24,408 nt of DNA from JBKEDH01 sp047975295 (GTDB lineage Bacteria; Bacteroidota; Bacteroidia; Flavobacteriales; Flavobacteriaceae), in contig JBKEDH010000133.1 of assembly GCA_047975295.1 (NCBI GenBank), forward strand, positions 1 to 24,408, written 5' to 3'. Shown piece after piece: positions 15,943 through 22,343 of this stretch (position 1 is its first letter; the number at the start of each line of letters is the position of its first letter). The position numbers and the translations under genes were made by a program. A model generated the notes under the pieces. It did not search any database. It saw nothing but the letters and a program-made list of their open reading frames with translations, and was not told the DNA's origin.

Positions 15943-17229
15943 TTAATCTTTATGTTTAAAAACCGGTAATAACCTGGTGGAAACCTCGCCGAATCCAATA
16001 CGTGTTCCGTCCTTTTCACAGTAGGCACGCATAATTACGGTGTCGTTATCGTTAATATAGGTACGTTCGCTTCCATCTTTTAATTTTAAGGGTTTTTTGC
16101 CTTTCCAGGTTAGCTCTAACAGAGACCCGAAAGAATTGGCTTCTGTACCGGAAATTGTTCCACTTGCCATAAGATCGCCCGAATTTACAGGGCAACCAGT
16201 AACGGTATGGTGTGCCAATTGTTGGGATATATTCCAATACAAGTGTTTAAAATTGGTGTTGCATACTGTTGTTTCTTTAGCCCCTTTTGGCCGTATGGCA
16301 ACTTCAAGTTGTATATCGTAGCTTTTTTTTCCTTTGTATTTTAAATAATCCAATAACGGTTTTATTGGTTTTGGCCCATCGACCTTAAATGGTATTAAAG
16401 CATCTAAAGTAACAATCCATGGCGATATGGATGTTGCGAAATTTTTAGAAAGAAAAGGCCCATAAGGCATATTTTCCCAGCTATGTATATCCCTTGCTGT
16501 CCAATCGTTTAAAATTACCAATCCAAAAATATACTCTTCGGCTTCGTTAACAGGAATAGACTCGCCTAAATCGTTGGCATCGGTAGTAATAAAGGCCATT
16601 TCCAGTTCGAAATCTACCGCTTTGCTATGGCCAAATGTAGGCTGTACCTTATTTTCGGGTAAAATTTGTCCTTGCGGCCGATGAATATTGATTTCTGAAG
16701 GAATTATGGATGAACTTCTGCCGTGATAACCAATAGGGATATGTAGCCAGTTAGGAAAAAGTGCTTCTTCTTTGTTGCCATGTAGTAAGCCTAAATTTGT
16801 GGCGTGTTCCATGCTCGAATGAAAATCGGTGTAATCGCCTATTTGTACGGGCAATTGCATTTCAATTTCATCTAAGCGGAACAATACTATTTCTTTATGG
16901 CTTTTATTGTTTTTAAGGGTTTCGTTATTACTGTCGAAAACCTCGGCAATCCTGTTTCTAACGGCGCGCCATGTTTTTCTGCCATCGGCGATAAAATCGT
17001 TCAAACTGTCCTGAAGAAAAATATCATCGGTTAACGGAATCCCATCAAAATAGCCCAATTGGTGCAAAGCCCCCAAGTCTATGGCGGTATCGCCAATTCG
17101 GGTACCTATGGTAATAATATCGTCACGTGTTAAAAAAACACCAAACGGTATGTTTTGTATTGGGAAATCGGAATTTTTATCGACATGTAACCAGGATTTT
17201 CTATCTGGATTGTTGGCTAATAAGGACAT
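15943..17229 (-). CDS. fahA: Fumarylacetoacetase
   Basis: Hydrolyses 4-fumarylacetoacetate to fumarate and acetoacetate, the last step of tyrosine (and phenylalanine) catabolism through homogentisate. The 428-aa length is normal. The N-terminal SH3-like domain (about 1-125) is followed by the catalytic domain with D135 and H142 in DYTDFHSSMEHATN, E208 and E210 in AVDFELEMAF, and D242 in ILNDWTARDIHSWE. These equal human FAH D126, H133, E199, E201 and D233 with a constant offset of nine, so the metal site and catalytic histidine are intact. Other genes of the homogentisate pathway are not in the window. It is divergent from glyA; its own -7 box lies just upstream. Confidence 0.96.
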   Translation of the reverse strand: MSLLANNPDRKSWLHVDKNSDFPIQNIPFGVFLTRDDIITIGTRIGDTAIDLGALHQLGYFDGIPLTDDIFLQDSLNDFIADGRKTWRAVRNRIAEVFDSNNETLKNNKSHKEIVLFRLDEIEMQLPVQIGDYTDFHSSMEHATNLGLLHGNKEEALFPNWLHIPIGYHGRSSSIIPSEINIHRPQGQILPENKVQPTFGHSKAVDFELEMAFITTDANDLGESIPVNEAEEYIFGLVILNDWTARDIHSWENMPYGPFLSKNFATSISPWIVTLDALIPFKVDGPKPIKPLLDYLKYKGKKSYDIQLEVAIRPKGAKETTVCNTNFKHLYWNISQQLAHHTVTGCPVNSGDLMASGTISGTEANSFGSLLELTWKGKKPLKLKDGSERTYINDNDTVIMRAYCEKDGTRIGFGEVSTRLLPVFKHKD

Positions 17230-17256
17230 CTTTATTTGTTATTTTCTCTTTTGTTT

Positions 17257-17264
17257 CAAACCTA
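17257..17264 (-). promoter_or_regulatory. Probable -7 promoter box of fahA
   Basis: On the minus strand TAGGTTTG is an exact TAnnTTTG box 28 bases before the fahA ATG. A -33 TTG is not evident. Confidence 0.45.
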
Positions 17265-17390
17265 CATATTTTTTTCATTTTATATAGAAAAAAATGTAAA
17301 AAGTAAGCTTATTTTTAACGGGTTAATAAAATGGTTAATAATTAGGTAGTAAATATATGTTTTTTAATGAATTTAACTCATTCTATTTGT

Positions 17391-17398
17391 TATTTTTG
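17391..17398 (+). promoter_or_regulatory. Probable -7 promoter box of glyA
   Basis: TATTTTTG is an exact TAnnTTTG box 31 bases before the glyA ATG. The -33 element is not clear. Confidence 0.45.
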
Positions 17399-17428
17399 CC
17401 CAATATTTAACTAGAATTTAATTTTTAT

Positions 17429-18703
17429 ATGCAACGCGACGAACAAATTTTTGAACTTATTCAAGCCGAAAAAGAACGCCAATTACATGGTATAGAGCTT
17501 ATTGCATCGGAGAATTTTGTTAGTAATCAAGTTATGGAAGCTGCAGGTTCTGTTTTAACCAATAAATACGCCGAGGGCTATCCCGGTAAGCGCTATTATG
17601 GCGGATGCGAGGTGGTAGATGAAGTTGAACAGATAGCCATCGATAGAGCAAAAACCTTGTTCGGTGCGGCATATGTAAATGTACAGCCACATTCTGGAAG
17701 TCAGGCCAATACAGCAGTTTATGCAGCGTGTTTAAAGCCTGGTGATAAAATTTTGGGGTTCGATTTGTCGCATGGCGGACATTTAACCCATGGATCACCG
17801 GTTAATTTCTCGGGTAAATTATATCATCCTGTTTTTTACGGGGTAGAAGAAGAAACAGGTGTGTTGAATTACGATAAAATACAGGAAGTTGCAATAAAAG
17901 AACAGCCTAAATTAATAATTGCCGGTGCATCGGCTTATTCGCGTGATATCGATTTTAAAAGGTTTAGAGAGATTGCCGATAGTGTTAATGCTATTTTAAT
18001 GGCCGATATTTCACATCCTGCCGGCTTAATAGCCAAGGGTATTTTAAACGACCCTATTCCGTATTGCCACATTGTAACCACTACTACCCACAAAACTTTA
18101 CGGGGTCCAAGGGGAGGAATGATTATGATGGGGAAGGATTTTGATAACCCCTTCGGATTGAAATTAAAAAACGGTAGTTTACGTAAGATGTCATCGCTAT
18201 TGGATTCTGCGGTATTTCCCGGAAACCAAGGTGGCCCATTGGAACATATAATAGCGGCTAAAGCCATTGCTTTTGGAGAAGCTTTGACCGACGATTTTTT
18301 AAACTACCAATTGCAGGTAAAGAAAAATGCGGCCGCTTTGGCAAAAGCCTTTGTGGACAAAGGATATAATATTATTTCGGGTGGTACCGATAACCATTGT
18401 ATGCTTATTGATTTGCGTAACAAAGATATTTCGGGAAAAGATGCCGAGCAGGCACTTGTAAAAGCCGATATAACTGTAAATAAAAATATGGTACCGTTCG
18501 ATACCCGTTCGCCATTTGTAACTTCTGGTATCCGTATTGGTTCGGCTGCGGTAACGACTCGTGGTCTAAAAGAAGTGGAAATGGCTAAAATAGTAACGCT
18601 TATCGATGAGGTTATAACCAATTATCAAGATGAAATGGTTCTTGAATCGATAAAAGCTAAGGTGAATGAGTTAATGGCAAACCGCCCTTTATTTGTAGCA
18701 TAA
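17429..18703 (+). CDS. glyA: Serine hydroxymethyltransferase
   Basis: PLP enzyme that converts serine and tetrahydrofolate to glycine and 5,10-methylene-tetrahydrofolate, the main one-carbon source. The 424-aa length is standard. GIELIASENFVSNQVMEAAG and NKYAEGYPGKRYYGGCEVVD are the folate- and serine-contact segments; VNVQPHSGSQANTAVY and DLSHGGHLTHGSPVNFSGK bind PLP; MADISHPAGLIA holds the PLP-ring aspartate/histidine; VTTTTHKTLRGPRGG contains the Schiff-base lysine K222. The N-terminus starts directly with the catalytic fold. A strong terminator follows. Confidence 0.97.
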   Translation: MQRDEQIFELIQAEKERQLHGIELIASENFVSNQVMEAAGSVLTNKYAEGYPGKRYYGGCEVVDEVEQIAIDRAKTLFGAAYVNVQPHSGSQANTAVYAACLKPGDKILGFDLSHGGHLTHGSPVNFSGKLYHPVFYGVEEETGVLNYDKIQEVAIKEQPKLIIAGASAYSRDIDFKRFREIADSVNAILMADISHPAGLIAKGILNDPIPYCHIVTTTTHKTLRGPRGGMIMMGKDFDNPFGLKLKNGSLRKMSSLLDSAVFPGNQGGPLEHIIAAKAIAFGEALTDDFLNYQLQVKKNAAALAKAFVDKGYNIISGGTDNHCMLIDLRNKDISGKDAEQALVKADITVNKNMVPFDTRSPFVTSGIRIGSAAVTTRGLKEVEMAKIVTLIDEVITNYQDEMVLESIKAKVNELMANRPLFVA

Positions 18704-18741
18704 CCAAATTAAAATAAAAGTATAGATCGATAATGTAAAGG

Positions 18742-18799
18742 AGGTCTTAAAAAAGTATTTTTTCAAAATATCAAAAATGCTTTTAAGACCTATAATTTT
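18742..18799 (+). terminator. Terminator between glyA and the convergent plug-like gene
   Basis: AGGTCTTAAAA (18742-18752) pairs perfectly with TTTTAAGACCT (18781-18791); past a 2-base bulge the stem continues (GTATTTTT with AAAAATGC). A T-rich stretch follows at 18795-18800. It serves glyA; on the minus strand no T run follows, so its role for the convergent gene is uncertain. Confidence 0.8.
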
Positions 18800-18851
18800 T
18801 TACGGTACAGGTTTTCCTCTTTATAAAACTATCTTCTTATATGGCGAGGGT

Positions 18852-19685
18852 TTACTTTGTGGTAACAATTACGGCACCATCTTTGGCTTTTTCGCCATAA
18901 ACGCTAATAGCAGTCTTGGTTTTTAGGTAATCGACGGCTTCAATTTTATTCGCTTTTGCCAATTTGTCCAAAGTTTCGAAATTACTTTCTTTGCCGTCTA
19001 TAATAATTAGTTTTTCGGTATTGGGATCATCTTTAAACTGGAACTGTTGGTTTTGGTTATCATCATCTGAATTAAAAAGTGACTGAAAATTTCCATTACC
19101 AAATTGTTCTTCAAACTGTTCTCTTAATTTATCTATGTCGATATTTTGTCCGTTAAACGAAAACACACCACTTTCATCGTTAAAAAAATCATTCAAACTA
19201 AAACTTCCAAAAGCATTTGCAATAGAATCGGTGCTAAACCCGAACATTTGTTGGATATTTCCCATATTGGGCATGTTTTGCATGCTTAGCCTGGTACTGT
19301 CTTTGCCATCACCTTGGATAACGAACAGATTACCGTCTTTTCTGCCAAATGTAATTTGTTTAATGGGCATACTACTGGAAAATCCACTTGTAGAAGAGCT
19401 GTTGCCATCGGTAAGTTTAATTTTAATACCTGTAAGTTCGTTTAAATCGTTGCGTTTAATATTTGTAAAAGAAGCGGTTATGCCGTTTTCTTTAAGCATA
19501 TTTTTAATATCTTCAAAATTGGCATCGGTCGTGTTTTTATCTATGGTTATGGTTACATTGGTGGTGGTGTTTGCTATTGCATAATTTGATAAAGTTGTCT
19601 TGGGTTTTGAAAACCCGTAGAAGGATCCCAAACCCGTAATTGTAAATAAAATAAAAAAGAGACCTGGTTTTAAATTACTTTTCAT
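18852..19685 (-). CDS. Secreted protein with TonB-receptor-plug-like C-terminus
   Basis: 277-aa protein with an N-terminal signal sequence or anchor (hydrophobic run FFILFTITGLGSFYGF, residues 10-25). Residues about 42-95 (NVTITIDKNTTDANFEDIKN onward, then GITASFTNIKRN and GIKIKL) resemble the periplasmic repeat found in the C-terminal part of BlaR1/M56-type sensor peptidases of Bacteroidota. Residues about 140-222 are low-complexity, rich in N, Q, F, D and S. Residues 225-277 (KLIIIDGKES to SVYGEKAKDGAVIVTTK) look like the core of a TonB-dependent receptor plug, which normally ends ...YG..GANGVILITTK. No beta barrel follows and no BlaI/M56 gene is adjacent, so it stands alone. Molecular role unknown. 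Confidence 0.75.
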   Translation of the reverse strand: MKSNLKPGLFFILFTITGLGSFYGFSKPKTTLSNYAIANTTTNVTITIDKNTTDANFEDIKNMLKENGITASFTNIKRNDLNELTGIKIKLTDGNSSSTSGFSSSMPIKQITFGRKDGNLFVIQGDGKDSTRLSMQNMPNMGNIQQMFGFSTDSIANAFGSFSLNDFFNDESGVFSFNGQNIDIDKLREQFEEQFGNGNFQSLFNSDDDNQNQQFQFKDDPNTEKLIIIDGKESNFETLDKLAKANKIEAVDYLKTKTAISVYGEKAKDGAVIVTTK

Positions 19686-20049
19686 GTGTTCGAATTTTAT
19701 TGTTTTTATTGGTCGGATATAATTTGTGTTAAATGCTATGGATTACGATTAACATTAGTGGTTATAGTTTATTTTTTGTCTTTTTCCTTCTGTAGCTTTG
19801 TTACGTAACTCAAAAAAAGCCCTCAACAGGACAAAAATCTTCTAATTTTAATTTCGATCTAAAAAGCTTAAACAAGTTCAATAAAAATTTTTAAAATAGT
19901 TTTTGTTCCATAAAAGTATTTCTTAATTCTTTTTTGAAGAAAAGTTTAACCAAATTTTAAAATTAAAATAGGAAGAATGTTAATAAATGTAAATTTTTTT
20001 AAGAGTTGGATTTGAGTGAAATAGTATCTTCGCAAAAAAATATAGTTCT
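19686..20049. other. Divergent intergenic region between plug-like gene and cation exchanger
   Basis: 364 bases without a credible gene, very AT-rich. It holds the perfect palindrome GTTACGTAAC (19800-19809), a possible protein-binding site, the 16-base repeat TTAAACAAGTTCAATA (19868-19883) shared with 15806-15821, and the exchanger promoter at its right end. No clear promoter for the minus-strand gene was found. Confidence 0.5.
20006..20032 (+). promoter_or_regulatory. Promoter of the cation exchanger gene
   Basis: TTG (20006-20008), a 16-base spacer and TATCTTCG (20025-20032), one mismatch from TAnnTTTG, give a plausible Bacteroidota promoter with a leader of about 15 bases before the ATG at 20050. 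Confidence 0.5.
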
Positions 20050-20994
20050 ATGAGCATAGTATTGGTACTTTTAGGGTTTACGCTTTTGGTAATAGGAGGT
20101 GAGTTTTTGGTGCGCTCGTCGGTGGCCTTATCGTTTAAGTTTAACATATCGAAAATGGTAATAGGTATGACGGTAGTCTCGTTTGCCACATCGGCGCCCG
20201 AACTGTTGGTAAGTTTACAGGCGGCATTGTCGGGGTCGCCGGCCATAGCCATTAATAATGTGGTAGGCTCTAACATAGCCAACATAGGTTTAGTTTTAGG
20301 GGTAACGGCGATAATAAGCAGTATTGCGGTCGATAAATCGTTTTATAAACTTAATTGGCCTGTAATGATGTTGTTTAGTATTTTGGTGTATTATTTTTTA
20401 AAAAACGATGGAAGGCTTACGGCAACCGAAGGTATTATACTTTTTGTGGGCTTGATATTGTTTTTGGTTATATTGATAAAAAATACAAAAGATGATGGTG
20501 TTAATACAGAAGAAGTTGACGATAAGTTGGCTGTGGTTTCTAGTTTTAAAATTTTTATTTGGCTATTAATTGGTGCTGCCGCCTTATATTTTGGGAGTGA
20601 GTGGTTGGTAAAAGGAGCTAAGGAAATTGCAGAATCAATGGGAGTGAGCGAAGCAGTTATTGGTGTATCTTTAATTGCGGTAGGCACCAGTGTGCCCGAA
20701 TTGGCTGCCTCGGTTATTGCTGCAGCAAAGCAGGAAAAAGCCATTTCCTTGGGTAATTTAATAGGTTCCAATATTTTTAATATTGGTTCGGTTTTGGGGC
20801 TAACGGCAATTATAAGGCCCATTCCAGTTACCGAACCCTTAATTTTATCACGTGATATTTTCTGGATGTTGGGTTTTGCCTTTGTGTTGTTACCATTGGT
20901 GTTCTTGCCCAAAAGGATGGAAATAACCAGAATAAAGGGCTTTTTTATAGTATTGGCGTATGCTGTTTTTATGTATATGCTGTTTAGACAATAA
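20050..20994 (+). CDS. CaCA-family calcium/sodium antiporter (YrbG-like)
   Basis: 314-aa inner-membrane cation exchanger with about ten transmembrane helices, expected to expel Ca2+ in exchange for Na+ or H+. The two inverted alpha repeats are clear: alpha-1 GMTVVSFATSAPELLVSLQA with NNVVGSNIANIGLVLG (about 39-84), and alpha-2 GVSLIAVGTSVPELAASVIA with LGNLIGSNIFNIGSVLG in the C-terminal half. Both carry the S/T-x-PE motif whose glutamates bind the cation. A short hydrophilic loop (about KNTKDDGVNTEEVDDKLA) separates the halves; it is far smaller than the regulatory loop of animal exchangers. Ion specificity cannot be read with certainty. It ends 83 bases before the convergent glnA. Confidence 0.93.
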   Translation: MSIVLVLLGFTLLVIGGEFLVRSSVALSFKFNISKMVIGMTVVSFATSAPELLVSLQAALSGSPAIAINNVVGSNIANIGLVLGVTAIISSIAVDKSFYKLNWPVMMLFSILVYYFLKNDGRLTATEGIILFVGLILFLVILIKNTKDDGVNTEEVDDKLAVVSSFKIFIWLLIGAAALYFGSEWLVKGAKEIAESMGVSEAVIGVSLIAVGTSVPELAASVIAAAKQEKAISLGNLIGSNIFNIGSVLGLTAIIRPIPVTEPLILSRDIFWMLGFAFVLLPLVFLPKRMEITRIKGFFIVLAYAVFMYMLFRQ

Positions 20995-21016
20995 TATATT
21001 TGTTGGTATTAGGAAT

Positions 21017-21056
21017 AAAAAAAGGGTTTTGCCGTAATAGTAAATCCCTTTTTTTT
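21017..21056 (+). terminator. Bidirectional terminator between exchanger and type II glutamine synthetase
   Basis: AAAAAAAGGG (21017-21026) and CCCTTTTTTT (21046-21055) form a 10-bp stem, with A and T tracts on both sides, so it can stop transcripts from both convergent genes. Confidence 0.8.
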
Positions 21057-21076
21057 ATGAACAAAAAAGACTAATT

Positions 21077-22099
21077 TTAAACGTTAGCCGATTTAACTGT
21101 TTTAATAATTCTGGCAGCAATTTTGTACGGATCTCCGTTTGATGCCGGACGTCTATCTTCTAACCAACCTTTGTAACCACGTTCTACCGTAATAATTGGA
21201 ATGCGGATGGATGCGCCACGATCTGAAACACCGTAAGAAAAATCGTTTATAGAAGCTGTTTCGTGCAGTCCTGTTAAGCGTTGGTCATTAAATTCACCAT
21301 AAACAGCAATATGCTCTTTAACAACAGGACGGAACGCCTCACATATTTTTTCGTAGGTTTCTTGACTTCCGCAAGTCCTTAAAGTGCTATTGGAAAAGTT
21401 GGCATGCATGCCCGACCCGTTCCAATCCATATCTTTTCCAAGAGGTTTTGGATGGTATTCAATATAGTAACCGTATTTTTCGGTTAGTCTGTCCAATAAA
21501 TATCTGGCAACCCAAATTTCGTCACCAGCTTGTTTTGCACCTTTGGCAAATAGTTGAAATTCCCATTGTCCGCAAGCTACCTCTTGGTTTATGCCTTCAA
21601 AATTCAATCCGGCAGCAATGCATAAATCGGCATGTTCTTCAACTAAATCACGTCCGTGCGTGTTTAATCCACCAACCGAACAGTAGTACATACCTTGAGG
21701 TTTTGGGTAACCACCAACAGGAAAGCCTAAAGGCATTTGGGTTGCGGTATCCATTATAAAGTACTCTTGTTCGAAACCAAACCAAAAATCGTCATCTTCA
21801 TCATCAATTGTAGCTCTGCCATTCGACACATGTGGCGTTCCGTCTGAATTTAAAACTTCGTTCATTACCAACCATCCATTTTCACGTTCGGGATCTGGGT
21901 AAATGGCTACTGGTTTCAAAATACAATCGGATGAACCGCCTTTGGCTTGTTTTGTAGAAGAACCGTCGAAAGACCAATTTCCTATTTCTTCAAGCGTACC
22001 TTTAAAGTTTTCGTGCTCTTCAACTTTGGTTTTGCTTCTCATATTTTGGGTAGGGTGGTAACCATCTAACCAAATGTATTCTAATTTAATTTTAGCCAT
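21077..22099 (-). CDS. glnA: Glutamine synthetase, type II
   Basis: ATP-dependent synthesis of glutamine from glutamate and ammonia. The 340-aa length and motifs are those of the short, eukaryotic-like GSII class: IKLEYIWLDGYHPTQNMRSK at the N-terminus, WSFDGSST (42-49, the beta-grasp side of the active site), FGFEQEYF (107-114, metal ligands), NFEGINQEVACGQWEFQL, DWNGSGMHANFS (ATP and ammonium region) and GLHETASINDFSYGVSDRGA with ASIRIPI. GSII lacks the adenylylation tyrosine of GSI, so GlnE-type control is not expected. It is divergent from a type III enzyme, 244 bases apart, with candidate operator sites between. The class call is confident; the symbol is the generic one. Confidence 0.95.
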   Translation of the reverse strand: MAKIKLEYIWLDGYHPTQNMRSKTKVEEHENFKGTLEEIGNWSFDGSSTKQAKGGSSDCILKPVAIYPDPERENGWLVMNEVLNSDGTPHVSNGRATIDDEDDDFWFGFEQEYFIMDTATQMPLGFPVGGYPKPQGMYYCSVGGLNTHGRDLVEEHADLCIAAGLNFEGINQEVACGQWEFQLFAKGAKQAGDEIWVARYLLDRLTEKYGYYIEYHPKPLGKDMDWNGSGMHANFSNSTLRTCGSQETYEKICEAFRPVVKEHIAVYGEFNDQRLTGLHETASINDFSYGVSDRGASIRIPIITVERGYKGWLEDRRPASNGDPYKIAARIIKTVKSANV

Positions 22100-22136
22100 A
22101 ATTGATTGTTTTTAATATGAACAGTTATTATTGGGG

Positions 22137-22144
22137 CAAATGTA
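22137..22144 (-). promoter_or_regulatory. Probable -7 promoter box of the type II glutamine synthetase gene
   Basis: On the minus strand TACATTTG is an exact TAnnTTTG box, giving a leader of about 33 bases. The -33 element is poor, as expected for a promoter depending on an activator. Confidence 0.55.
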
Positions 22145-22171
22145 TGTTATTTTTTTAATGCCTTGTATTTT

Positions 22172-22217
22172 TAGGGGTGTAATTGCAAGTTTTATTTTTA
22201 TTTTTATTTACACCCTA
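22172..22217. promoter_or_regulatory. Inverted GGGTGTAA sites in the glutamine synthetase intergenic region
   Basis: GGGTGTAA (22175-22182) and TTACACCC (22208-22215) are exact inverted copies 25 bases apart, both continuing into TAGGG/CCCTA. Relative to the predicted glnA start they lie at roughly -40 to -80, a typical activator position. Identity of any binding protein is unknown. Confidence 0.5.
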
Positions 22218-22310
22218 TTTTTTTTAGAGGTATATTGAAAAATAGATATTTTATTTAATTTTAAATGAAAAATTGTTAAAGCAGATTTTATTGGTTGTTT
22301 TTCAATTATA

Positions 22311-22320
22311 TTTACACCTA
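22311..22320. promoter_or_regulatory. Third TTTACACC site, close to the type III glutamine synthetase start
   Basis: TTTACACCTA repeats the right half of the upstream palindrome with one C missing. It lies 24 bases before the ATG at 22344, next to a possible -7 box TATATTT (22307-22313), so a protein bound here could affect initiation. Confidence 0.4.
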
Positions 22321-22343
22321 AAATAAATATAAAAGTCATTAAT

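Noticed and set aside
15766..15969. 67-codon frame between MITE copy B and fahA
   Set aside because: It overlaps the fahA C-terminus, lies in repeat-like AT-rich DNA and shows no recognisable domain.
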